DNA from: Pseudomonas sp. CAN1
GTDB taxonomy: Bacteria; Pseudomonadota; Gammaproteobacteria; Pseudomonadales; Pseudomonadaceae
NCBI RefSeq assembly: GCF_030462585.1
Contig: NZ_JASMRU010000012.1
Coordinates: 84,843 to 130,483, forward strand
DNA length: 45,641 bases
Direction of reading: 5' to 3'
Shown: positions 1-7,859 of the stretch, one piece after another
How the letters are laid out: every line of letters starts with the position of its first letter
Numbering within the stretch: position 1 is the stretch's first letter
The notes under the pieces: model-generated
Databases searched by the model: none
Seen by the model: only the letters and a program-made list of their open reading frames with translations
Told to the model about the DNA's origin: nothing
Position numbers and translations under genes: made by a program

Positions 1-51
1 AACAGTTGGCATTCGGGAGGCAAGCTGGATTCCTGGGATGGCGGCATGGGT

Positions 52-609
52 TCAGACTCCGGCGTGCTTGAGCAGTGTGTCGACCGTGGCGCGGGCCTCT
101 CGCGCCTGCAGCGCGGGGCCCTGCATGTGCGCCATCACCAGTACGCCTTCGAGCAGATACTGTAGCTGGCGAGCCAGGGCTTCCGGCTCCGGCGCCCCCA
201 GGCGGGTCAGCTGCGCGGCGAAGAAGCGCCCGAGGAAGGCCTTGTGCTCGGCGGCCTGCTGGTGGATCGGATGGTCGCGGTCGTGGAATTCACCGGCGGC
301 ATGGATGAATGCGCAGCCGCAGAAGTCGGGGCTGTTCAGCACTTCCTGCAGGCCATCGAACACCGCGAGGATCGCCTCGCGCGGCGCGAGGACGCGCTCG
401 GCCACTTCCATGCGTTCGACCATGCGTGCGTGGCGCTCTTCCAGCGCCGCCATGATCAGTTCGTCCTTGGACTTGAAGTGCTTGTACAGCGTCATCTTCG
501 CCACGCCCGACTCGGCGAGAATGCGGTCGATCCCGGTGGCGTGGTAGCCCTCGCGGTAGAAAAGGTCCTGGGCGGTGGCGAGCAGCAGCTCGCGTTTGCT
601 GGATGCCAT
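52..609 (-). CDS. TetR/AcrR family transcriptional regulator
   Basis: A 185-residue one-domain repressor. An N-terminal helix-turn-helix of the TetR type occupies about residues 8-55 (GIDRILAESGVAKMTLYKHF is the recognition region). The remaining two thirds is a variable helical ligand-binding domain that carries a Cys-Gly-Cys motif near residue 97. It is divergent from the glutathione S-transferase gene at 792. The shared intergenic region holds a perfect palindrome (715-728) placed between the -35 and -10 of the GST promoter, as expected for a local repressor. It probably controls itself and the GST/hydrolase genes. The inducer is not known; electrophiles are a reasonable guess given the GST. 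The family assignment is secure, the target is inferred from position. Confidence 0.93.
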   Translation of the reverse strand: MASSKRELLLATAQDLFYREGYHATGIDRILAESGVAKMTLYKHFKSKDELIMAALEERHARMVERMEVAERVLAPREAILAVFDGLQEVLNSPDFCGCAFIHAAGEFHDRDHPIHQQAAEHKAFLGRFFAAQLTRLGAPEPEALARQLQYLLEGVLVMAHMQGPALQAREARATVDTLLKHAGV

Positions 610-705
610 GGCATTCCCTCCTGACCGGACATTATGCGCGAGGCTCGGCGCCCATGGGGAGACCGAGTACCTCTCGGGGGCCGACGACCTGCACGGTCAT
701 TTCGC

Positions 706-735
706 TTGAACTATACAGACCTGTCTGTCTAATAT
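706..735 (+). promoter_or_regulatory. Promoter of the GST gene
   Basis: A sigma70-like promoter facing the GST gene: TTGAAC at 706-711, an 18-base spacer, and TAATAT at 730-735. The start codon lies about 55 bases downstream. The TetR-type palindrome sits in the spacer, so bound repressor would block polymerase. Confidence 0.6.
715..728. promoter_or_regulatory. TetR-type operator palindrome
   Basis: A perfect inverted repeat ACAGAC-CT-GTCTGT in the 182-base gap between the divergent TetR and GST genes. Size and symmetry are typical of TetR-family operators, and the site falls between the promoter hexamers of the GST gene. The binding protein is most likely the product of 52-609. Confidence 0.7.
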
Positions 736-791
736 CTATCCCACTGCCCTGACCCAGCAGCCCCACAATAACAGCGCAAAGGACTCCCGCC

Positions 792-1388
792 ATGAAGCTC
801 CACGACGTCGCACTCTCCGGCAACTGCTACAAGGTTCGCCTGTTCCTCGGGCTGATCGGCCAGAAGGCCGAGCTGGTGCCGGTGGACCTGCAAGGCGGCG
901 CACACAAGCGCCCGGCCTTCCTCGCCATCAACCCGCGCGGCCAGGTGCCGGCGCTGGAGGATGGCGAGCTGCGCCTGGGCGACTCCCACGCCATCCTGGC
1001 CTACCTCGCCCGGCAGTACGCCGAGCCGCACTGGTACCCGCAGGACGCCATCACCCAGGGGCGCATCGCCCACTGGCTGAGCTTCTCGGCCAACGAGGTG
1101 CAGCACGGCCTGGCCCTGGCGCGGGTGATCCAGCTGTTCAAGCGTCCCGGCGATCTGCCCGCTGCCCAGGCCAGGGGCCGGCATGCGCTGGAGCTGCTCG
1201 ACGCCGCCCTGGCCGATCACCGCTGGCTGGCGCAGACCGACTTGCCGAGCATCGCCGACATCGCCATCTACCCCTACGTCGCCCTGGCCGAAGAAGGCGG
1301 CCTGGAGTTGTCCGGCTACCCCTACGTGAATGACTGGCTCGCCCGCGTCCGCGCCCTGCCCGGCTACATCGCGCAACCGGCGCTCTGA
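792..1388 (+). CDS. Glutathione S-transferase family protein
   Basis: 198 residues, the usual length for a cytosolic GST. The N-terminal thioredoxin-like domain (about 1-78) includes the ALSGNCYKVRLFL start, the cis-Pro region (INPRGQVPALEDGELRLGDSHAIL) and the Glu/Asp-Ser glutathione-binding motif DSHAI. The C-terminal helical domain runs from about 85 to 195 and contains the conserved SIADIAIYPYV N-capping segment. It presumably conjugates glutathione to electrophiles in the cytoplasm. A clear ribosome site AAAGGA lies 8 bases before the ATG. It is divergent from the TetR gene and followed after 75 bases by a secreted hydrolase, so both may be derepressed together. The substrate cannot be told. 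Confidence 0.93.
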   Translation: MKLHDVALSGNCYKVRLFLGLIGQKAELVPVDLQGGAHKRPAFLAINPRGQVPALEDGELRLGDSHAILAYLARQYAEPHWYPQDAITQGRIAHWLSFSANEVQHGLALARVIQLFKRPGDLPAAQARGRHALELLDAALADHRWLAQTDLPSIADIAIYPYVALAEEGGLELSGYPYVNDWLARVRALPGYIAQPAL

Positions 1389-1463
1389 TCCACCCGCCGA
1401 TCCACCCTGCGCGCCGCCGCGAACACGGCGGCGCCCTCCTCGCTGCACGAAAAGGAAATTTCC

Positions 1464-2330
1464 ATGCGTCTGCCATCCCTGCTGCTGGCCGGGCTGTTCG
1501 CCCTCGCCTGCCTGGACGTCCAGGCCGCCGACCTGCGCTTCTCGCTGATCCGCACCTCCGGCGTCACCACCCTGGATGCCTTCACCGTCGCCGGTGGCGA
1601 CTGGACCCGCCAGGTGCCGCTGAACCACACCGCCGTGCTGATCCAGCACCACGCCGCCACGCTGCTGTTCGACACCGGCCTGGGCAGCCAGGCGGACGCG
1701 CAGTTCAAGCAGGACATGCCCTGGTGGGACAAGCCGCTGTTCCAGTACGAGGGCCTGAAACCCGCGCGCCAGCAATTGCAGGGCAGCGGCATTCGCATCG
1801 ACCGGATCATCCTGTCCCACGCGCACTGGGACCACGCTTCGGGCCTCTCGGACTTCCCCGAAGTGCCGGTCTGGGCCACCTACGACGAGATCAACTACGC
1901 GCACATCGCTCAGCCGCCAGCGGTGTTTCCCAGCCAGTTCCGCCATCCGGTGAAGTGGGTGCCCTTCCAGTTCGAATCCGGTCCGTTCCTTGGCTACGAC
2001 CGCAGCCTGGACCTGTTCGGCGACGGCAGCCTGGTGCTGGTGCCGATGCGCGGCCACACACCTGGCTCGGTCGGGCTGTTCATCACCTTGGAAGATGGCC
2101 GCCGGTTCTTCTTCAGTGGCGACACCACCTGGCGCCTGGCGGGCTTCACCGGACCGCACGAGAAGTTCTGGGTCAGCCGCCGACTGGTGGACAACAACCG
2201 CGACCAGACCCTGGCCGAAGTAGCCCGCGTACACGAACTGATGCTTGCCTATCCAAAGCTCACCGTGGTGCCGGCCCACGACGCCGAAGTGCAGGACAAG
2301 CTCGGCTACTACCCCCACTGGATTCAGTGA
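1464..2330 (+). CDS. Secreted MBL-fold metallo-hydrolase
   Basis: 288 residues with a signal peptide (about 1-21, ending VQA-AD), so probably periplasmic. The zinc-binding signature H-A-H-W-D-H lies at residues 119-124. Further ligands are seen in RGHTPGS and FFFSGDTTW, and the late His in VVPAHDAEV. The layout matches the quorum-quenching-lactonase-like branch of the metallo-beta-lactamase superfamily. Substrate specificity is not visible; a lactone or other ester is plausible. A strong ribosome site AAAGGAAA precedes the ATG. It follows the GST gene by 75 bases on the same strand and may share its regulated promoter. Confidence 0.9.
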   Translation: MRLPSLLLAGLFALACLDVQAADLRFSLIRTSGVTTLDAFTVAGGDWTRQVPLNHTAVLIQHHAATLLFDTGLGSQADAQFKQDMPWWDKPLFQYEGLKPARQQLQGSGIRIDRIILSHAHWDHASGLSDFPEVPVWATYDEINYAHIAQPPAVFPSQFRHPVKWVPFQFESGPFLGYDRSLDLFGDGSLVLVPMRGHTPGSVGLFITLEDGRRFFFSGDTTWRLAGFTGPHEKFWVSRRLVDNNRDQTLAEVARVHELMLAYPKLTVVPAHDAEVQDKLGYYPHWIQ

Positions 2331-2505
2331 AAGCCGCGCCAGCCGCCGCTCAGCGCTTCAATAGCCAGCTTACTAATCAGCGACTAAGGTCTAAGGGTCG
2401 TCAACATTCGGTAATGATTTAGTAGATAGGCTGTAACAGATCGACATGCCGGACCGATCCACCGGCATCACCGAACTGCCCCAAGCGCTCGAGGAGACAA
2501 TAACA

Positions 2506-3777
2506 ATGAGCAAGACCCCGATCGCCCGTGCCGTGGCCTTGGCCACGCTGGGTACCAGCTTGACCGTTCCGACCTTCGCCCATGCCGACTTCATCAAGGA
2601 CAGCAAGGCAACCGTCGAACTGCGCAACTTCTACTTCAACCGCGACTTCCGCCAGGACAGCCCCGCCCCGAGCCAGAACAAGGCCGAGGAATGGGCACAG
2701 GGCTTCATCCTCAAGTACGAATCCGGCTACACCGATGGCACCATCGGCGTCGGCGTGGATGCCCTGGGCACCCTGGGCCTGAAACTCGATTCCTCGCCTG
2801 ACCGCAGTGGCACCGGCCTGCTGCAGCGCTCGCGCAGCGACGGCCGCGCCGAGGACAGCTACGGCGACCTGGGCATCACCGCCAAGCTGCGCGCCTCCAA
2901 GAGCACGCTCAAGGCCGGCACTCTGATGCCGAAGATGCCGGTGGTGCAGTTCAACGACACCCGCCTGCTGCCGCAGACCTTCAGCGGTTTCGCACTGAAC
3001 TCCGCGGAACTCGACGGCCTCACCGTCGACGGCGGCCGCCTCTACCAGGTCAACCAGCGCGACTCCTCGGACTACGAGGACATGACCATTACCGGTGGCG
3101 GCAAGCGCAACATCAAGCTGGGCGATAGCCTCACGTCCAACAAGTTCCTGTTCGGCGGCCTCACCTACAAGTGGACCGACAGCCTGAGCACCAGCTACCA
3201 CTACGGCGGCCTGGAAGACATCTACAAGCAGCATTACCTGGGTCTGATCCACGTGCTGCCGATTGCCGACAAGCAATCGCTGAAGTCCGACATCCGCTGG
3301 GCCAAGTCCGATGACGACGGCGGCAGCAACGTCGACAACAAGGCGCTCAACGCCATGTTCACGTACTCCCTGGGCTACCACGCGTTCGGCCTGGGCTACC
3401 AGAAGATGAGCGGCGACACCGGCTTCGCCTACATCAACGGCACCGACCCCTACCTGGTGAACTACATCCAGATCGGCGACTTCGCCAACAAGGACGAGAA
3501 ATCCTGGCAGGCGCGCTACGACTACAACTTCGCCGGCCTCGGCATCCCCGGTCTGACCTTCATGACCCGCTACGTGAAAGGCGACAACATCGACCTGATC
3601 ACCACCGACGGCGAAGGCAAGGAATGGGAACGCGACACCGACATCGCCTACGTCTTCCAGGACGGCCCGCTGAAGAACCTGGGCGTGAAATGGCGTAACG
3701 CGACCATGCGTACCAACTACACCAACGATTACGACGAGAACCGTCTGATCGTCAGCTACACCATGCCGCTCTGGTAA
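2506..3777 (+). CDS. OprD-family outer-membrane porin (OpdQ-like)
   Basis: 423 residues from the ATG at 2506, chosen because GAGGAG lies 10 bases upstream and a signal peptide follows at once (to about residue 25, ending FAHA-DF). A longer in-frame start at 2446 would place 20 unlikely residues before the signal. The mature protein starts with the typical OprD segment DFIKDSKATVELRNFYFNRDFR and ends in an aromatic residue (MPLW), as beta-barrel porins do. It is predicted to be an 18-stranded substrate-specific channel for small organic acids or amino acids. From its neighbourhood (GST upstream, DUF883 operon downstream) it corresponds to PAO1 PA3038 (OpdQ), an inference from remembered synteny. 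Confidence 0.92.
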   Translation: MSKTPIARAVALATLGTSLTVPTFAHADFIKDSKATVELRNFYFNRDFRQDSPAPSQNKAEEWAQGFILKYESGYTDGTIGVGVDALGTLGLKLDSSPDRSGTGLLQRSRSDGRAEDSYGDLGITAKLRASKSTLKAGTLMPKMPVVQFNDTRLLPQTFSGFALNSAELDGLTVDGGRLYQVNQRDSSDYEDMTITGGGKRNIKLGDSLTSNKFLFGGLTYKWTDSLSTSYHYGGLEDIYKQHYLGLIHVLPIADKQSLKSDIRWAKSDDDGGSNVDNKALNAMFTYSLGYHAFGLGYQKMSGDTGFAYINGTDPYLVNYIQIGDFANKDEKSWQARYDYNFAGLGIPGLTFMTRYVKGDNIDLITTDGEGKEWERDTDIAYVFQDGPLKNLGVKWRNATMRTNYTNDYDENRLIVSYTMPLW

Positions 3778-3793
3778 CCCGCACGGCATGACG

Positions 3794-3822
3794 AAAAAGC
3801 CCGGCAGATGCCGGGCTTTTTT
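3794..3822. terminator. Bidirectional intrinsic terminator between porin and amt
   Basis: A hairpin with arms GCCCGGCA / TGCCGGGC flanked by an A-run on the left and a T-run on the right. It can end transcription of the porin (+) and of the converging ammonium transporter (-). Confidence 0.9.
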
Positions 3823-3848
3823 GTTTCTCGCTCCTGCAGCCTTGCACC

Positions 3849-5057
3849 TCAGTCCTGGCTGAGCGCACCGATCTTGTGGATCGACAGGTCGGCGCCGTAG
3901 TACTCCTCTTCCTTGCTCAGGCGGATGCCCACCGCCGCCTTCACCCCGCCATACACCAGCAGGCCGCCGGCGAACGCCACCAGCACACCGAGCAACGTAC
4001 CGATCGCCTGGCTGGCCAGGCTGACCCCGCCCAGGCCACCGAGCGCCTGCTGGCCGAAGATGCCGCAGGCAATGCCGCCCCAGGCGCCGCACAGGCCATG
4101 CAGCGGCCAGACACCCAGTACGTCGTCGATCTTCCAGCGCACCTGGGTCGCGGTGAACGCCCAGACGAACAGCGCCCCCGCCACCAGCCCAGTGGCCAGC
4201 GCACCGATGGGGTGCATCAGGTCGGAACCAGCGCAGATCGCCACCAGCCCGGCCAACGGGCCGTTGTGCAGGAAGCCCGGGTCATTGCGCCCCACCAGCA
4301 GCGAAGCCACGGTGCCGCCAACCATCGCCAGCAGCGAGTTGACCGCCACCAACCCGCTGGCGCCGGCCAGGGACTGCGCACTCATCACGTTGAAGCCGAA
4401 CCAGCCGACGATGAGAATCCACGAGCCCGCCGCCAGGAACGGGATATTCGAGGGCGCAAAGGCCACCAGGCGACCGTCGCGGTAGCGTCCATTGCGCTGC
4501 CCGAGCAGAACCACCGCCGCCAGCGCCAGCCAGCCACCGAAGGCATGCACCACCACCGAGCCGGCGAAGTCATGGAAGCTGGCGCCGAACTCCGCCTTCA
4601 GCCACTCCTGGAAGCCGAAGTTGCCATTCCAGATCAGCCCTTCGAAGAACGGATAGACGAAGGCCACGATCAGCGCCGTGGCGCACAGCTGCGGGCCGAA
4701 CCTGGCGCGCTCGGCGATGCCGCCGGAAATGATCGCCGGAATCGCCGCGGCGAAGGTCAGCAGGAAGAAGAACTTCACCAGCGCGTAGCCGTTTTCGTTC
4801 GCCAGCTGCGCCGCCGGCTGCAGGAAGGTGACGCCGTAGGCGATCCAGTAACCGATGAAGAAGTACGCCAGGGTCGAGATGGCGAAGTCCGAAAGGATCT
4901 TCGACAGCGCGTTCACCTGGTTCTTCAGGCGCACCGTGCCCACTTCGAGGAAGGCGAAGCCGGCGTGCATGGCCAGCACCATGACCGCGCCCATCAGCAG
5001 GAACAGCGTATTGGAGCCGTGCACCAGCGTTTCTACGGCACTATTGAGGTTTTCCAT
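3849..5057 (-). CDS. amt: Ammonium transporter (Amt/MEP/Rh family)
   Basis: 402 residues, eleven predicted membrane segments. The signature near residues 160-175 contains the first pore histidine (H171 in VVVHAFGGW). The second pore histidine is H320 in PLHGLCGAWGG. The twin-His pair and the hydrophobic pore residues are intact, so it should conduct ammonium/ammonia into the cytoplasm. Amt proteins are normally paired with a GlnK gene; none is present here, so this is a lone channel. The start has only a weak ribosome site. The 405-base upstream region holds a sigma54-like promoter and a possible structured leader. It converges on the porin gene through a shared terminator. Confidence 0.95.
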   Translation of the reverse strand: MENLNSAVETLVHGSNTLFLLMGAVMVLAMHAGFAFLEVGTVRLKNQVNALSKILSDFAISTLAYFFIGYWIAYGVTFLQPAAQLANENGYALVKFFFLLTFAAAIPAIISGGIAERARFGPQLCATALIVAFVYPFFEGLIWNGNFGFQEWLKAEFGASFHDFAGSVVVHAFGGWLALAAVVLLGQRNGRYRDGRLVAFAPSNIPFLAAGSWILIVGWFGFNVMSAQSLAGASGLVAVNSLLAMVGGTVASLLVGRNDPGFLHNGPLAGLVAICAGSDLMHPIGALATGLVAGALFVWAFTATQVRWKIDDVLGVWPLHGLCGAWGGIACGIFGQQALGGLGGVSLASQAIGTLLGVLVAFAGGLLVYGGVKAAVGIRLSKEEEYYGADLSIHKIGALSQD

Positions 5058-5462
5058 CGCGACAGGCAGCCCCTAGGGTCAAGGGGAAAGCACCAAAACG
5101 GCTCGCTACCACCACGCCGCGCACCACCCTGAAGCAGTGATGCACCACGCGGGGGCCAGGCGCTGATCCAGAATGGCTCACAGGCCTTCCGGTCAGCTCG
5201 GCAATTTTTTGTACTTCCTTTGGTTTTTCAGTCAGTTGAGAGAGCATTCCCGGTTAGAAAGCGCTCCGGGCGCGCCCCGCCTTGGGGCAATGTGCTCTCC
5301 TTGCGCACCAGGGAAATGCAAGCGGCATACCATCGAGGGGAAAATCAGCGGCTAGGCTTAAGCCCGCAGCCGAGCGCGGCCCCGCAGTGAATTTATGAGA
5401 AACTTTCCAGCGATCCTGGGGCTCGAAATCTAGGAACCTCAACCCGTAACAAGGAGCATCAC
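5058..5462. other. Intergenic region between amt and the DUF883 operon
   Basis: 405 bases without a believable gene. It holds a sigma54-like site on the minus strand (5317-5332), a group of nested inverted repeats (5240-5299) and a perfect palindrome GGCTTAAGCC at 5355-5364. The ribosome site AAGGAG for the DUF883 gene is at 5450-5455. No classical NtrC dyad was found. Confidence 0.5.
5317..5332 (-). promoter_or_regulatory. Putative sigma54 (-24/-12) promoter for amt
   Basis: Read on the minus strand, TGGTATGCCGCTTGCA matches the -24 GG and -12 GC pattern with correct spacing and the conserved TT before GC. Transcription would start near 5307 and leave a leader of about 250 bases before the amt ATG. 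Sigma54 control would fit nitrogen regulation, but no NtrC site was recognised upstream. Confidence 0.45.
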
Positions 5463-5780
5463 ATGCCTCGCAAGACCGCAGTGAACGCCGCCAAGGATGA
5501 ACTCCTGGCCGAATTCCAGGCCCTCGTCAGCGACACCGAGAAACTCCTGCAGAGCTCCGCCGACCTGGCAGGCGCCGAAGCCGACCAGATGCGCGCGCAG
5601 ATCCACGAGAGCCTCAAGCGCGCCCGCGAAGCCATCTACTCGACCAAGGACTCGCTGCGCGACCAAGGCAAAGCCGCCGTGGACGCCACCGAAGACTACG
5701 TCGGTGATCATCCTTGGCAAGCGGTGGGCGTCGCCGCTGGCGTCGGTTTCCTGCTCGGCCTGCTGGTCAGCCGGCGCTGA
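5463..5780 (+). CDS. DUF883 (YqjD/ElaB-like) membrane-anchored protein
   Basis: 105 residues. A long charged amphipathic helix (about 5-75) leads into one C-terminal membrane segment (WQAVGVAAGVGFLLGLLVSRR, about 85-105). This is the arrangement of E. coli YqjD and ElaB, which are reported to bind ribosomes and anchor them to the inner membrane in stationary phase. A strong ribosome site AAGGAG lies 7 bases before the ATG. It is the first gene of a three-gene operon with a holin-like protein and a YqjK-like protein, the same order as yqjD-yqjE-yqjK in E. coli. Stress or stationary-phase control is likely by analogy; no promoter was pinned down. Confidence 0.9.
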   Translation: MPRKTAVNAAKDELLAEFQALVSDTEKLLQSSADLAGAEADQMRAQIHESLKRAREAIYSTKDSLRDQGKAAVDATEDYVGDHPWQAVGVAAGVGFLLGLLVSRR

Positions 5781-5783
5781 TCG

Positions 5784-6176
5784 ATGAGCGACGGAATGGA
5801 CGCCGGATCGAAACCTTCGGCCAACTCCCCTTCCCTGCGGCGCTTCGGCGCCGCAGTCCTCGGCCTGCTGCACGGACACGTGGAGCTGCTCGGCGTCGAA
5901 CTGCAGGAGCAGAAGACCCGCACTGTACAGATGCTGCTGATGGCCGGCCTGGCGCTGGTTTTCGCCCTGCTCCTGCTGGTGGCCCTGTCAGTGCTGGTGC
6001 TCATCGTATTCTGGGACAGCTACCGGCTGCAGGCCGCTATCGGCCTGTGCCTCTTCTATATCGGCGGCTGCCTGCTCTGCGCCTGGCGCCTGCACCTGCT
6101 GGTCACCGACGAGGGCTCGCCGTTCAGCGCCACCCTCGATGAACTGGCCCGAGACCGGGAGCGACTGCTGCCATGA
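5784..6176 (+). CDS. Phage-holin-like membrane protein (YqjE family)
   Basis: 130 residues with two strongly hydrophobic segments (about residues 47-75 and 83-105) separated by a short polar turn (WDSYR), preceded by a Ser-rich N-terminus and an amphipathic helix. This is the holin-superfamily III / YqjE pattern; the name reflects topology, not phage origin. It starts 3 bases after the DUF883 stop codon and overlaps the next gene by 4 bases (ATGA), so translation of the three is probably coupled. Function is unknown. It lies in the inner membrane, probably with the DUF883 protein. Confidence 0.88.
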   Translation: MSDGMDAGSKPSANSPSLRRFGAAVLGLLHGHVELLGVELQEQKTRTVQMLLMAGLALVFALLLLVALSVLVLIVFWDSYRLQAAIGLCLFYIGGCLLCAWRLHLLVTDEGSPFSATLDELARDRERLLP

Positions 6177-6517
6177 GCGAAATGCCGGACGCCCGTAACC
6201 TGACCCGCGCCGAACTGCGCAAGGCGATCATCCGCCTGCGCCTGGAAATGCAGCGCCAGCAGATTCGTCAGGAAGGCGAATTGCTGATGCAGCCCCTGCG
6301 CCAGGCACGCAACCTCGGCCAGAACTTCCGCAGCAGCCTGCACGGCAGCACACCCCTGTGGGGCGCCGGTGGCGCCGCTGCGCTGGCCCTGTTGTTGGGC
6401 CGCAAACGCCGCTGGATTCGCTTCCTGCGCCTGGGGATTGCGCTGCTGCCGATGATCCTGCAGATGCGCAACAAAGCTCACCCGCAGGACCCGCCGCCAC
6501 CTTCGACGCACCTCTGA
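6173..6517 (+). CDS. YqjK-like small membrane protein
   Basis: 114 residues. The N-terminal half is a charged helix (LTRAELRKAIIRLRLEMQRQQIRQ region). It is followed by a short Gly/Ala-rich hydrophobic stretch near residues 62-76 and a second hydrophobic stretch near 86-100, separated by GRKRRW. The start overlaps the previous stop as ATGA. Position as third gene after DUF883 and YqjE-like genes supports the YqjK assignment; sequence similarity to YqjK is only loose. No function is known. Confidence 0.8.
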   Translation: MSEMPDARNLTRAELRKAIIRLRLEMQRQQIRQEGELLMQPLRQARNLGQNFRSSLHGSTPLWGAGGAAALALLLGRKRRWIRFLRLGIALLPMILQMRNKAHPQDPPPPSTHL

Positions 6518-6570
6518 CCCTCAGCTCGATGCACCGCTGAGGAGCAGACTGGCCACATTCTTGCAAAGCC

Positions 6571-6598
6571 TGGAAGCACCAGCGCCTTGGCGCTTCCA
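6571..6598. other. Hairpin upstream of the EAL gene
   Basis: Arms TGGAAGC / GCTTCCA with an inner CCA/TGG pair and a six-base loop. It has no T-run, so it is not a standard terminator. It lies 15 bases before the preferred ATG of the EAL gene, and an alternative TTG start (6587) falls inside it. Confidence 0.45.
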
Positions 6599-6613
6599 GT
6601 CACGCCACTAAGG

Positions 6614-7789
6614 ATGTGTCCCTTGATCGACGGGCAACCCACCGCCTGCTTCCAGCCCTTCATCGACACCGCGACCGGCCTGATCGCCGGTGTCGAAGCC
6701 CTGGGACGGTTGCGCCAGGACAACGGCGACCTGCACTCGGTCGGCCCGCTGTTCTTCAACCCGCGCGTCGGCCTGGCCGAACTGCGTCGTCTCGACCGAC
6801 AGATTCGCGATGCCGCCCTCGCGCGCATCCACGAAGCGCCCAGCGACTGGTTCCTCAGCCTGAATATCTCGCCGCGCTGGATCAGCCGCCTGCGCCCGAA
6901 CCAGCCGCTACCCAGCCTCAAGCAGTTGCAACAGCAGGGCGTGCCTCCGGAGCGCGTGGTATTCGAGATCACCGAACTGGGGGGCGCCCACCAGCGCCTG
7001 CCGGAAGTGGTCGCACGCTACCGCGACGCCGGTGCGCGCATCGCCATCGATGACTTCGGCGCCGGCTACTCGCAACTGGACCGCGTGCTGGCCCTGCAAC
7101 CGGACATCCTCAAGCTGGACATGCGCCTGTTCCAGGAAGCCGCCCGCGGCGGCCCCAGCGGCGAGGTGGTCAAGGCCCTGGCGCAGATGGCCGAGAAGAC
7201 CGGCTGCTGGATCATCGCCGAAGGCGTGGAGACCGAAGAAGAGATGGACTTCGCCCTGGAGTGCGGCGCGCGCTACGTGCAGGGCTTCCTGTTCGCCAAG
7301 CCGGCACTGGACTTCCCCGCCAGCGACGCCTTCCGCGATGTCTTCGCCCAGCGCCGCGACCAGTACGTGCACCGCAAGCTGCAGGAACGCGCCAACCTCA
7401 TCCAGTTGCGCCAGCAACTCGCGGAACTGATGAACATGTTGCGCCCCTGGGCAGAGGGCGGCGCGATGCTCAGCAGCCTGCCGCCAGCACCTGACTCCTT
7501 CAATCGCCTGCTGCGCATCTACCAGTGCGACCGCCACGGCACCCAGACCTCGCCGAACCTGGAGTGGAACGGCCTGTTCTGGAAGGAGAACCGTCGCTAC
7601 CTGGGGCACAACTGGTCCTGGCGCCCGTACTTCTACCAATTGCTCGCCGAAGGCTGGGAGGAGCGCCGCCTGACGCTGTCCAACACCTACCGTGACGCCA
7701 CCACCAACCAGTACTGCATGACCGCCGGCCAGTTCATCGACCAGGGTCGACGCCTTCTGCTCATCGACATAGACGCCGAAGGTCTCTAG
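6614..7789 (+). CDS. EAL-domain c-di-GMP phosphodiesterase with YkuI_C domain
   Basis: 391 residues from the ATG at 6614. An in-frame TTG at 6587 would add nine residues but lies inside a hairpin; neither start has an ideal ribosome site. The EAL domain spans about 1-240 with all key motifs: E-A-L at 28-30, LNIS, FEITE, DDFGAGYS, LKLD, AEGVE and QGFLFAKP. Hydrolysis of cyclic-di-GMP to pGpG is therefore expected. The C-terminal 135 residues (RIYQCDRHGTQTSPNLEW onward) match the PAS-like sensory YkuI_C domain. No membrane segment is present, so it is a cytoplasmic sensor-phosphodiesterase. It is followed by the dGTPase gene on the same strand. Confidence 0.92.
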   Translation: MCPLIDGQPTACFQPFIDTATGLIAGVEALGRLRQDNGDLHSVGPLFFNPRVGLAELRRLDRQIRDAALARIHEAPSDWFLSLNISPRWISRLRPNQPLPSLKQLQQQGVPPERVVFEITELGGAHQRLPEVVARYRDAGARIAIDDFGAGYSQLDRVLALQPDILKLDMRLFQEAARGGPSGEVVKALAQMAEKTGCWIIAEGVETEEEMDFALECGARYVQGFLFAKPALDFPASDAFRDVFAQRRDQYVHRKLQERANLIQLRQQLAELMNMLRPWAEGGAMLSSLPPAPDSFNRLLRIYQCDRHGTQTSPNLEWNGLFWKENRRYLGHNWSWRPYFYQLLAEGWEERRLTLSNTYRDATTNQYCMTAGQFIDQGRRLLLIDIDAEGL

Positions 7790-7859
7790 CGCCGCGATTG
7801 AGATTGCCGGCGCGAACGGCTAGCGTTGCCGGTATCTCTTCTGAATGCGAAAAAGACCT

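Noticed and set aside
1-51. Possible gene end at the left edge
   Set aside because: Only 51 bases before the TetR stop, too short to support any call.
729-2318. 529-codon minus-strand frame opposite the GST and hydrolase genes
   Set aside because: A mirror of two well-supported genes on the other strand, with no family match.
5784-6176. Prophage signal from the holin-like gene
   Set aside because: YqjE-type proteins belong to a housekeeping operon with DUF883; no other phage genes adjoin it.
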